31,585 nucleotides of DNA from JBCCQH01 sp039024435 (GTDB lineage: Bacteria; Bacteroidota; Bacteroidia; J057; JADKCL01), in NCBI GenBank assembly GCA_039024435.1, contig JBCCQH010000098.1, forward strand, positions 1 to 31,585, in the 5' to 3' direction. Made by a program: the position numbers and the translations under genes. Every line of letters begins with the position of its first letter. Within the stretch, counting starts at the first letter, position 1. The notes beneath the pieces are model-generated. The model was not told the DNA's origin and did no database searches. It saw only the letters and a list, made by a program, of their open reading frames with translations. This document shows, in pieces, positions 8,701 to 15,983 of this stretch.

Positions 8701-9057
8701 TCAGATTACGGATACGCGTTTAATTCTTGATTTGTCACCGTTGGAAATTTCCACCATATAAATGCCTTTCGGAAACTTCGTGAGGTCCAACTGCATCTTT
8801 TGGAGGCCGCTGAAGGGAGTGATGGTTTGGGTGTACATTTCCTGGCCAATCAGGCTGTACACTTTCATTTCCAAAGGGCGATTCTCGTCGATGGTTTCCA
8901 GGGTAAGCGTCAGCATACCGGTGGTGGGGTTCGGATAAACAGAAAACTCTTTGAGGAAGGGCGTTCCAATCTCTTGGTCTGACAATGCACCCGGAGTGTA
9001 AGCGAAAGCGCTCACGCTCAGAAGCATCATCAACAGTAAGGGTAGAAATTTTTTCAT
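8701..9057 (-). CDS. Short secreted protein made almost only of a T9SS C-terminal sorting domain
   Basis: A 118-aa protein. Residues 1-19 are a Sec signal peptide (MKKFLPLLLMMLLSVSAFA, cleavage after AFA). From about residue 38 the rest is a type IX (Por) secretion sorting domain: FSVYPNPTTGMLTLTLE, a central KVYSLIGQEMYTQ, then KFPKGIYMVEISNGDKSRIKRVSVI. Normally this domain is the tail of a large exported enzyme or adhesin and is removed at the cell surface. Here only about 18 residues sit between signal peptide and tail, so there is no cargo domain. It is monocistronic, with a strong terminator, and divergent from rnpB. It may be a genuine mini-protein or the leftover of a larger gene; the intact signal peptide and frame favour the former. 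Confidence 0.88.
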   Translation of the reverse strand: MKKFLPLLLMMLLSVSAFAYTPGALSDQEIGTPFLKEFSVYPNPTTGMLTLTLETIDENRPLEMKVYSLIGQEMYTQTITPFSGLQKMQLDLTKFPKGIYMVEISNGDKSRIKRVSVI

Positions 9058-9138
9058 CGCGAGTAATCCGTTTGATACTTAATACGCTAATATAAGCAAA
9101 TTGTTTGCCAAACTAAAGGCACGAATTCAAAATTCATG

Positions 9139-9146
9139 TAGATTTG
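9139..9146 (+). promoter_or_regulatory. -7 element of the rnpB promoter
   Basis: TAGATTTG exactly fits the Bacteroidota sigma-A -7 consensus TAnnTTTG and lies 5-7 bases before the expected 5' end of RNase P RNA. A matching -33 TTTG at the proper spacing is not clear; the TTTG near 9104 is too far upstream. Confidence 0.6.
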
Positions 9147-9150
9147 TAGG

Positions 9151-9575
9151 GCAATTCGCGCCACCGCTCGGGTGTTTCTGTCACATCTGAGAGGAAAGTC
9201 CGGACAACTCAGGGCATCCCGCTACCTAACGGGTAGGCACCCGCTGCTTGCGGTGGGTGACGGCAAGTGCAACAGAAAGTATACCGCTCGGGCTTGGTCC
9301 CGAGTAAGGGTGAAAGGGTGGTGTAAGAGACCACCGGTGGTTCGGGTGACCGGACTGGCCAGGTAAACCCCGGGAGTTGAAAGACCACATATACCGGCGC
9401 TCCCCGCACCCGGACATCCTTCCGCCGACAGACGGTATGAGCGATGGCCACGCGGGAAAAAGGGCGGTCCGCCCGAGCCGGAGGGTAGGTTGATCGAGCC
9501 AGTTGGTGACAACTGGCCTAGATAAATGGTGGCGGCTCCCCCCGTGGGAGTACAGGATCCGGCTTATAGATTTGC
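9151..9575 (+). ncRNA. rnpB: RNase P RNA, bacterial type A
   Basis: The catalytic RNA that trims tRNA 5' leaders. The conserved blocks are present in order: GAGGAAAGTCCGG at 9191-9203 (CR-I/P4), ACAGAAAGTATACCGC from 9272, GGTGAAAGGGTGGTGTAAGAGACCACC around 9308-9335, AGATAAATGGTGGC near 9519, and CAGGATCCGGCTTAT near 9553 (CR-V, pairing with CR-I in P4). GCAATT at the 5' end and ATTTGC near 9569 can form a short P1 helix with one mismatch, which fixes the ends to within a few bases. The length of about 425 nt is normal for type A. It is preceded by a consensus -7 element and followed by an intrinsic terminator. Confidence 0.95.
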
Positions 9576-9578
9576 GCT

Positions 9579-9609
9579 CGGGGGTTCCTACGGGAGCCTC
9601 CGACTTTTT
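9579..9609 (+). terminator. Intrinsic terminator of rnpB
   Basis: CGGGGGTTCC (9579-9588) pairs along its full length, allowing two G-U pairs, with GGAGCCTCCG (9593-9602). The loop is TACG, closed by C-G, which gives the extra-stable UNCG tetraloop. A run of five T follows at 9605-9609. Confidence 0.9.
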
Positions 9610-9701
9610 ATGTTCAGTTTTTTCCGTGAATCTTCTATCTTTCCTCCTTCGTTGGGGAGGGGAAAAGTGGTCAACGGTCCCCACCCGCAAGTACACCGTT
9701 T

Positions 9702-11342
9702 ATGGCGGATCCGATATTGAAATACCAGAAGGGGCTGCCGGCTCCCTCCCGTCGCAGGTTTATCCTGGAACGGATCTTCTTTCTGGTGGGTTCGGCCGGA
9801 CTGGTTGCAGATGGGATCGTCGCGGGGGCCTTTGCCCCCGGTGCGCCGGAAATGGTGGTTTTCCGCCTGATCTGCATTGCGATTTGTGCGGCACTGTTTG
9901 TACTCAGTTATTTCCAGGTCCAAGTGATCCAGTACATGTACAGCCTGACCCGGGTAGTGCTGTACCTCTTCATTGCCTTGGTGATTTACCTCAACTACAT
10001 CTACGGCTTTGGCTTTGAGTATGTGCTGATGCTCCACGTTGGGGTAGTGATCTCCAGCATCTACTTCCGACAGACCAATGGGCTCATGGCCTATCTGATC
10101 ATTACTTATCTGCTGGTCGTCTACGCGGCATTTACGGCAGAATCACATTTCATTCCGATGCGGATTTTGCTCATCCGCCTCGTGCTCACCATGGCCTGCG
10201 GCTACGGACTCAATATGCTGAACCGCGACATCGTCCAGCGCCTGCAATACAGCGACCAACGTTTCCGGTTGCTCGCGGAGAACGGCACCGATCTCATCGC
10301 TCTCCACGACGCCACCGGCCGCATTCAATACGTGAATCTCGCGGCCGAGCGCATGCTGGGGTACGCGCGAGAAGAGGTTTTGGAGATGAATGCATTTTCC
10401 CTGATTCACCCGTGTGACCAGGACGAAGCCCGCCGCTCGTATTACCAGCAGGTGTACAAACGCGGGACTTCCGTACAGCTCGAGTACCGCCTGATCTGCA
10501 AAGACGGCAGTGTGATGTGGGTGGAAGTGGTCGGAACGCCGCTGGGTCCGGAAAGTCCGCCGCTACGCATCATTACTACCTCCCGGGACATCAGCGAACG
10601 CAAGCGCGCCGAAGAAGAAACGCTACAGTACCAGGAAAATCTGCTGCAGATCAACAATGAGTTGGATCAATTTGCTTACGTGGTTTCGCACGACCTCAAG
10701 GCGCCCCTGCGCGGAATCTCCAACCTGACGACTTTCATCGAAGAGGACATGGCCGAAGTGGGCGAGCTGCCCGGCGATGTCCAGCAACAACTGACTTTGA
10801 TGCGGGCGCGGGTCGGACAGATGGAGCAACTGATCGAAGACGTATTGGCCTTTTCCCGGGCGGGACGCTTGCCGGTGGAATCCGGAGAGGTGGATTTGCA
10901 AGCGCTACTGGAACGCGTGGTAAACAGCATTGGCCTACCGGAAGGTTTTGCGGTGACTTTGCCCGATGATCTGCCCTCGATTTACGGTGCCCGTGTGCAT
11001 TTTGAGCAAATCTTTACCAACCTCATCACCAATGCCTGGAAGCACCACCACCGCGACCACGGCCACATCGGCATTCGCTACGCGGATACAGGTAACTTCC
11101 ACCGCATTGAGGTCAGTGACGACGGCCCCGGAATTGCGGAGCAATTCCACGAGCGCATCTTCGAAGTGTTCCAACAACTTTCCTCGAAGAGCGATTCGCA
11201 GGGCAGTGGCATCGGCTTGGCCATTGTCCGCAAAATCGTGCGCAGTCAGGGAGGCCAAATCAGCTTGCGCTCCACCGAAGGCAAGGGCACAACCTTCCGC
11301 ATTCTTTGGCCGAAAACCCCGACTCCATCCACCGCCAATTGA
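9702..11342 (+). CDS. Membrane PAS sensor histidine kinase
   Basis: A 546-aa two-component sensor. The N-terminal ~180 residues hold about six membrane helices of the integral-membrane sensor type. A PAS domain follows at about 185-305 (RFRLLAENGTDLIALHDATGRIQYVN, ending in the PAC-like IITTSRDISERKRAEEE), then a HisKA dimerisation helix with phospho-acceptor His330 in VVSHDLKAPL. The HATPase domain has the N box NLITNAWKHH, G1 DDGPGI and G2 GSGIGLAIV. The kinase core resembles the phytochrome-type group that works with single-domain response regulators, and such a regulator lies 183 bases downstream on the same strand. The ligand sensed cannot be told from sequence. Confidence 0.93.
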   Translation: MADPILKYQKGLPAPSRRRFILERIFFLVGSAGLVADGIVAGAFAPGAPEMVVFRLICIAICAALFVLSYFQVQVIQYMYSLTRVVLYLFIALVIYLNYIYGFGFEYVLMLHVGVVISSIYFRQTNGLMAYLIITYLLVVYAAFTAESHFIPMRILLIRLVLTMACGYGLNMLNRDIVQRLQYSDQRFRLLAENGTDLIALHDATGRIQYVNLAAERMLGYAREEVLEMNAFSLIHPCDQDEARRSYYQQVYKRGTSVQLEYRLICKDGSVMWVEVVGTPLGPESPPLRIITTSRDISERKRAEEETLQYQENLLQINNELDQFAYVVSHDLKAPLRGISNLTTFIEEDMAEVGELPGDVQQQLTLMRARVGQMEQLIEDVLAFSRAGRLPVESGEVDLQALLERVVNSIGLPEGFAVTLPDDLPSIYGARVHFEQIFTNLITNAWKHHHRDHGHIGIRYADTGNFHRIEVSDDGPGIAEQFHERIFEVFQQLSSKSDSQGSGIGLAIVRKIVRSQGGQISLRSTEGKGTTFRILWPKTPTPSTAN

Positions 11343-11475
11343 GGGGGGCTTATTGTCAAACTCACACAAAATCAGGACTTAACGCGCACAAAAGGCTCAA
11401 CTATCCGCAGCAACCATTGGTCTTTCGAAACTCCAGCTTGGTCGAATTTCAGCCGCAGCTCTGCCCGCCGCTTGG

Positions 11476-11483
11476 TATATTTG
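11476..11483 (+). promoter_or_regulatory. Possible -7 element upstream of the response regulator
   Basis: TATATTTG is an exact TAnnTTTG match about 43 bases before the response-regulator start. No -33 TTTG at standard spacing is evident, so separate transcription of the regulator is only suggested. Confidence 0.4.
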
Positions 11484-11525
11484 CATTCTCAACATTGAAG
11501 AAACCCATTTGATTTCAATCCCCGC

Positions 11526-11954
11526 ATGAACCTGGTGAGAAACGATACCGCCCAACTGGATATCCTTCTGATCGAAGACGATGAAGTCGATGTGATGAAT
11601 GTACAGCGTTCGTTTCGCAAAAACGGGGTACGTCACCACTTGCGCATCGCCCACGACGGCTTGCAGGCCTTGGAAATGCTACGCAGCCACGCGGTTGCCC
11701 TGCCCCAGGTGATCCTGCTGGACATCAACATGCCCCGTATGGGCGGGTTGGAATTTCTGCGGGAATTGCGGCAAGATCCCCGTTTGTGCTCAATTGCCGT
11801 GTTCATCATGTCCACCTCCGACAACCCCATCGACAAAGCCACCGCCTACCAGTACAACGTCGCCGGCTACATCGTCAAGCCCCTCTCCGCCGAAAAGTTT
11901 AACCAAGCAATCACGAAACTGGTGGCATTTTGGGAGATTTGTGAGTTTGTTTGA
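11526..11954 (+). CDS. Single-domain response regulator (Rcp1-like)
   Basis: A 142-aa stand-alone receiver domain with no output domain. The acidic pocket is Glu17-Asp18-Asp19 (LIEDDEVD), the phospho-acceptor is Asp66 (LLDINMPRMGG), the conserved Ser/Thr lies in FIMSTSDNP and the conserved Lys in YIVKPLSAEKF. It is most like the Rcp1 family that receives phosphate from phytochrome-type kinases, which fits the kinase just upstream. The last 153 bases of the gene, plus five bases after the stop, are repeated 13.8 kb away next to pseH, so this 3' end is the insertion point of the central island. The gene itself is intact. Confidence 0.93.
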   Translation: MNLVRNDTAQLDILLIEDDEVDVMNVQRSFRKNGVRHHLRIAHDGLQALEMLRSHAVALPQVILLDINMPRMGGLEFLRELRQDPRLCSIAVFIMSTSDNPIDKATAYQYNVAGYIVKPLSAEKFNQAITKLVAFWEICEFV

Positions 11955-11959
11955 GGGCT
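11802..11959. repeat. 158-bp direct repeat, left copy (left boundary of island)
   Basis: Identical to 25619-25776 at 157 of 158 positions; the single difference is T at 11900 against C at 25717. This copy is the 3' third of the intact response-regulator gene, from codon 93 through the stop plus five bases. The difference falls in the third position of a Phe codon (TTT/TTC), so it is silent. The next bases (ACCCCCCAATG) are unique to the island. Confidence 0.95.
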
Positions 11960-11979
11960 ACCCCCCAATGTTATACTTC

Positions 11980-12993
11980 TTACTTGACAATGCTTTCCTT
12001 CATGGTTTGGAAGGGGGAAGCTGTCGGATCATTCAAACCCGGATAAGAACTGGGAAACTCATCGATCTGTTTGGCAAACTTATTGCCAATTGTATTGATT
12101 TGATGCTCGTTCAGGCGCGACCTCGCTTTTTCAAGAGTTGAGTACTCATTTTTATCCATCATCAGCTTACCAATCACCGGAAACAATTCAAACAGGATGA
12201 ACAGTCCACGGAGCAGCCAAGAAAAAATCGCGGCTGCCTGCGACTTGGCGGTAATCCTTTGCAAGGCCTCCAATTGCGAAAGCAAATCAAAAGATTGCTC
12301 CACGCGCGTACTTGTTTCCAATCTCGCAAGCTCGGCGCGCCTTTCTTCCTTCCAGATTTCCAAATCTGCCTTTTGTGTTTTGAGCAGTTCCAACTTAGTA
12401 GAATCAGATCTGAATTGAGCCCGGGCGACGCGAAACTTCGGTCCTGTTCCCGGCGGGATTGGTTCCCCCCTAGCGTCAAAGCCTTCTTGCTCTTGATTCA
12501 TCCGATTGAAAGCAGCGTTTTTTCGTTCAGACGCACTCCGAATTGAGCTATCGAAAAGTGATTTTTGGGAATTGTACTCGTCCCAAAATCTCTTCTTCTC
12601 ATTTTCCAGATCGCTGTTCTCCTCAATCCCCGCTACCCGGAGTTCCTTTCTGATCCGATCCTGCATCACCAAAGTTTCCAAAGGAAACGAGACCACGATA
12701 CCGATAAATCCCGCCAAAAATATTCGGGCAATGACAAACCATTTGTTGGTGGTCCCGACAATAAATCGATCCATAAACATGATGACCATCCCATACACCA
12801 GAGCTACCAGTGCCGCAACCCGCAGATCTCGCGAAAACAGCCACGCTGTGTATCCGCCCGACAGAACCGCCAGCATGGACGTGGAAAGGACCAAGGTTCC
12901 AAGTACCTCCTGCATGCGCACCGTCTTGTGAGTGCAATAACTCAATAAATCGCGGTCGGTTACCGCGAGCCAAAGCAAAAAATTTCGGATCAT
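11980..12993 (-). CDS. DUF4407 family membrane protein
   Basis: A 337-aa protein of the DUF4407 type. The N-terminus (FLLWLAVTDRDLLSYCTHKTVRMQEVLGTLVL) leads into three membrane helices at about 30-50, 58-75 and 88-108, including the signature YGMVIMFMDRFIV. A long charged coiled coil follows at about 110-235, then a fourth helix near 240-260 (SWLLRGLFILFELFPVIGKL) and a charged tail. So two membrane ends hold a coiled-coil hairpin outside or below the membrane. The biochemical function of the family is unknown to me. The start overlaps the stop of the kinase gene by four bases, so it is translationally coupled to the kinase/phosphatase/vWA set. It may be the membrane target or effector of that phospho-switch. 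Confidence 0.88.
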   Translation of the reverse strand: MIRNFLLWLAVTDRDLLSYCTHKTVRMQEVLGTLVLSTSMLAVLSGGYTAWLFSRDLRVAALVALVYGMVIMFMDRFIVGTTNKWFVIARIFLAGFIGIVVSFPLETLVMQDRIRKELRVAGIEENSDLENEKKRFWDEYNSQKSLFDSSIRSASERKNAAFNRMNQEQEGFDARGEPIPPGTGPKFRVARAQFRSDSTKLELLKTQKADLEIWKEERRAELARLETSTRVEQSFDLLSQLEALQRITAKSQAAAIFSWLLRGLFILFELFPVIGKLMMDKNEYSTLEKARSRLNEHQINTIGNKFAKQIDEFPSSYPGLNDPTASPFQTMKESIVK

Positions 12994-14432
12994 TTGATTT
13001 TTAGTTTTTGGGGTTCGAACAATTTTGTAGTCCTAATCTGTGAGTAGGTGATTTCATCTACCGCGCTATCTGAGGGTTGAAAGTCCAGTTTTTGGGGTGG
13101 ATAAAAACCTGAAGCAACTTCAGCATCGAACTGAACCACTCTGCTCTGACTGAAGAGACGCCTTGCCGAAAAAAGTTTGATGGAAGGGGCTCCTTCAAGG
13201 AAAATCGTTGATCGGGTCGCTTTGCGATCATGCACTGAGTCCACCACCAGCATGACCGTTCGTCGGACAAATGGGACCCGGATGACCCCTGAGTTGCGTA
13301 GGTTCCTCGCCAACCTAAACCATGCGCCCCTGAACCGTATGTCGCCTTCGTACCCTTCCTTGATGCGATAGCTGATGACGGCATAGTAACCGTCGACCTC
13401 TTCCAATCGGAACTGCTGAATCGGAGCTTCCAGGTTTAAAGGCCCGGCTTGAAGCCGCTTGATGTTATCGGCTCGCAAGTCGATTGCGGGAACAACCCCT
13501 GTTCCCAATCGGCCTTTTGCTGCTTTTTGAAATAGGTCACGCCATTCTGCAGCCAGAGGCCTTAAACTGGGGTCATAATGCCCTTCTCTGAAGCACCGGA
13601 CAAAAAACTCCTGGACCTTAGGGGCTGAATCTTCAAATGCTTTGTGCTTGGGGGCGGCTCGCCTGCATCTGGCTGCATGTAATCCGTAGGGAAAACGCCC
13701 GTCCACGATGTAATCGGCGAGCGTATCTCCCGATTTGGTTATGTCGTCAAACTTTCCCCCCACAAATGGATGGATCTGGAAGAGAATTTTGTACAAAATC
13801 ACCGCTAGGCTAAAGCGGTCATAATATTGGTGCAATCGAGTACGCCCGCCCAGTTTCACTGCCTTGAGGTAATCAGGAGCCGCATACTCCGGTGTAACTG
13901 CCGAAGCTGGAAAGTCATGATTGCCCAGACGGAACTGAATGGCGTCAAGATCGATCAGTTGACATTCCAAGCGATCACTCACCAAGATATTTTGCGGCTT
14001 CAAATCCCCAATCACGATGTCACCCTTGCTGTGTATTTCATCAACTAAGCCCGCAACCTCAGCACACAAGCGCAAAGATTCGTTTTCCAGGTGCAATCCC
14101 ATACTCCACTTTCGATTGGCCAAATAGGTTTCGAGATCTTGCCCCTTCCCCATTCGCATCAGGAATCCAATGAACTCACCTTCCCTGGTAACCCAGTACT
14201 CTGGAAACAGCAACCGCTTGCTGCCCCAACCACTACCCACCAAGACTTTGATTTTCTCCTTGTCTACTGCGGATAAACCTTCCAGAGATTTATACAATTT
14301 GAATACCCGGGTAGCTTTCCAGCGACGTGGTTTTGCGATCCGATACACCTTTCCCTCCGCCCCATCGCCCAATAATTCACCCGTTGGCTCAAAGTCAACA
14401 AATTTCTCTCGGTATGACCGTGCCTGATACAC
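12990..14432 (-). CDS. Variant Ser/Thr protein kinase of the TerY-P triad type
   Basis: A 480-aa protein with a kinase domain at about 13-290. The Gly-rich loop is LLGDGAEGKVYRI (21-32), the ATP Lys is probably Lys45 (VFKLYK), the catalytic loop is GDLKPQNIL with Asp143 and Asn148, and the metal Asp is Asp161 in DLD. The usual HRD and DFG are therefore GD and DLD, the form seen in YegI-like kinases of vWA/PP2C triads. Catalytic residues are kept, so it should be active. Residues 320-480 are beta-rich with no family I recognise, in the place where triad kinases often carry an extra C-terminal module. Translation starts at GTG, sharing one base with the phosphatase stop (TAGTG). Confidence 0.85.
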   Translation of the reverse strand: MYQARSYREKFVDFEPTGELLGDGAEGKVYRIAKPRRWKATRVFKLYKSLEGLSAVDKEKIKVLVGSGWGSKRLLFPEYWVTREGEFIGFLMRMGKGQDLETYLANRKWSMGLHLENESLRLCAEVAGLVDEIHSKGDIVIGDLKPQNILVSDRLECQLIDLDAIQFRLGNHDFPASAVTPEYAAPDYLKAVKLGGRTRLHQYYDRFSLAVILYKILFQIHPFVGGKFDDITKSGDTLADYIVDGRFPYGLHAARCRRAAPKHKAFEDSAPKVQEFFVRCFREGHYDPSLRPLAAEWRDLFQKAAKGRLGTGVVPAIDLRADNIKRLQAGPLNLEAPIQQFRLEEVDGYYAVISYRIKEGYEGDIRFRGAWFRLARNLRNSGVIRVPFVRRTVMLVVDSVHDRKATRSTIFLEGAPSIKLFSARRLFSQSRVVQFDAEVASGFYPPQKLDFQPSDSAVDEITYSQIRTTKLFEPQKLKIK

Positions 14433-15289
14433 TATGGACTGGGTTGAAGAAGAAAAGCAAACAGCATGGTCTTGTCATCCCGCTCACTCTTTAGGGCCGG
14501 AGTGCCCTCCAACAAAAACTTTTCCCAAAGTTGGTGGAGGACTTCCGGTGGTTTTCCACCTCCGGCCAATCGCCGCAAACTTTGGAAGGTGGGTTCAAAA
14601 AAATCCACATGAGGCTGATTGGGATCAGAATGCCTACCGGTCCGATCATCCCGAACGTTCCATTTAAATGCTGCATGTCGACACCCGTCGGTCAGCAAAG
14701 CAACTGCCGAGATGTTCCGCGCAAATATCCTCGCCTCCCGCGCATCGGGAATTCGAATCCAGTAATCCATGTGGACAAACACGGTGTGATTGGTCAGCTC
14801 TCCTTTGAATGGCGTCATCAAGGGAAACCAATTCCCATCCGAGCTGCGTGCTGCCGCCCGTCCATCTCCGATATGGAATACACAAGCTCCCTGCACCCGA
14901 AAAAGGCTAAAGATGAGCGTCGCCGCCCAATCTTGTGACGGTGCCCGCGATAGCTTTTGCTTTTCCAAGAGGCTCAGGCGAATCGCCGCACACAATTTGC
15001 TACTCAGTGCTTGCCACGTTTCCTCCGAAGGCAATTTTCCTTGCCGGAACCATCTTTGGCCACTCACCAGATCCGGCAGCTTGGTCAAAACCTCCGCGAC
15101 ACAAAATTGACTCGCTGATCGAGCTGCTTCAGAGTATCCCCCTCCATCGGAAACAACGGCGAGGTTCCACCCATGCTCAAGTGCCTTCCAGCCACTAGCA
15201 TCCTGACAGGAAATTTCCGCTTGCACGTGGGAACGGCCTGCGACACTGCCCGAGACGATAACCCAAGGATTATTTGCTGCAGCTTTCAT
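14432..15289 (-). CDS. PP2C-type Ser/Thr phosphatase
   Basis: A 285-aa stand-alone PP2C. Metal-binding and core motifs appear in order: SGSVAGRSHVQ with CQDA (Asp30), VVSDGGGYSEAARSAS (Asp48-Gly49), a central AATLIFSLF strand, HIGDGRAAA, LLTDG, and DDKTMLFAF near the end. This is the compact family paired with vWA and kinase genes in TerY-P triads, where it opposes the kinase. The frame is open from 15307, but the ATG at 15289 overlaps the vWA stop by four bases (ATGA), the coupling seen at the other junctions, so I choose it. Confidence 0.87.
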   Translation of the reverse strand: MKAAANNPWVIVSGSVAGRSHVQAEISCQDASGWKALEHGWNLAVVSDGGGYSEAARSASQFCVAEVLTKLPDLVSGQRWFRQGKLPSEETWQALSSKLCAAIRLSLLEKQKLSRAPSQDWAATLIFSLFRVQGACVFHIGDGRAAARSSDGNWFPLMTPFKGELTNHTVFVHMDYWIRIPDAREARIFARNISAVALLTDGCRHAAFKWNVRDDRTGRHSDPNQPHVDFFEPTFQSLRRLAGGGKPPEVLHQLWEKFLLEGTPALKSERDDKTMLFAFLLQPSP

Positions 15290-15981
15290 AGTCGAATGGT
15301 GTCCCAACCATCGGTGGGGGGGAGTTTTACAGATTCACCGCGATGCTTCTGCGATACGATCTTCATGCTGTTTCCCAGCCAATCGAAGAACTCCGTAAAC
15401 CTTTTTTCCTGCATCAAGCGCGGTGGGGTGTAGCAGATCCGACGCAGGGTGGCATTAGCGCTTTCGTCCACCGCAATCGGCATCAACTTCAAATGATTCT
15501 GGGTCTCTAGGGCATAAATCTGCGTGGTGATCGAAGTCAAATCCCGCGGCGGATATGGCTCTCCATCCGAAATCAGGATTACAAACGGACGCAAATAAGG
15601 AATTTCCAACGTCTTGTAGTATTTCTTCCGCTTCTCGACCACCGAAAAAGCAGTTTCGAGTGCCTCGACAAGCAAGGTGACACCGTCGGCTTGTAAATCC
15701 TGAAAAACAATTTGGTCGACCAAGGCCGGCGGTTGCGATATGCTCACTTGAGAAGAAAATTCAACGATGGCAATCTCCAGGCAACGCGCAGTCTTGGTAT
15801 CCTCCCGGATATCTTGCAAAAAGCGCCTAATCCCGGCGTTGAGCTGCCCAATGCGATCATGATTCCTCATCGAGAGTGATTTGTCCAATACAAAAACGCA
15901 AAGCGTTTTCTCCTCATAGTTTTCGGCATCGCTGGCGATGATCTCGCTTTCTTCGCTGTAATATGTCTCTCGGTATTCCAT
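15286..15981 (-). CDS. TerY-like von Willebrand factor A domain protein
   Basis: A 231-aa cytoplasmic vWA protein. The metal-ion-dependent adhesion site is complete: Asp33-x-Ser35-x-Ser37 (LDKSLSM), Thr102 (DGVTLLVEAL) and Asp139 (LISDGEP). A vWA of this size beside PP2C and kinase genes defines the TerY-P triad known from comparative genomics of tellurite/stress and conflict systems, where it is thought to bind or present phosphorylated partners. The N-terminal 25 residues are acidic. The gene starts two bases after the stop of the 863-aa gene and overlaps the phosphatase start. Confidence 0.88.
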   Translation of the reverse strand: MEYRETYYSEESEIIASDAENYEEKTLCVFVLDKSLSMRNHDRIGQLNAGIRRFLQDIREDTKTARCLEIAIVEFSSQVSISQPPALVDQIVFQDLQADGVTLLVEALETAFSVVEKRKKYYKTLEIPYLRPFVILISDGEPYPPRDLTSITTQIYALETQNHLKLMPIAVDESANATLRRICYTPPRLMQEKRFTEFFDWLGNSMKIVSQKHRGESVKLPPTDGWDTIRL

Positions 15982-15983
15982 AG

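Noticed and set aside
9172..9720. Several open frames on both strands over 9172-9720
   Set aside because: They lie inside RNase P RNA or its terminator, whose conserved blocks explain the sequence.
14432..15981. Tellurite-resistance operon
   Set aside because: The vWA/PP2C/kinase trio is of TerY-P type, but no TerB, TerC or TerD-like gene is present, so resistance to tellurite is not supported.
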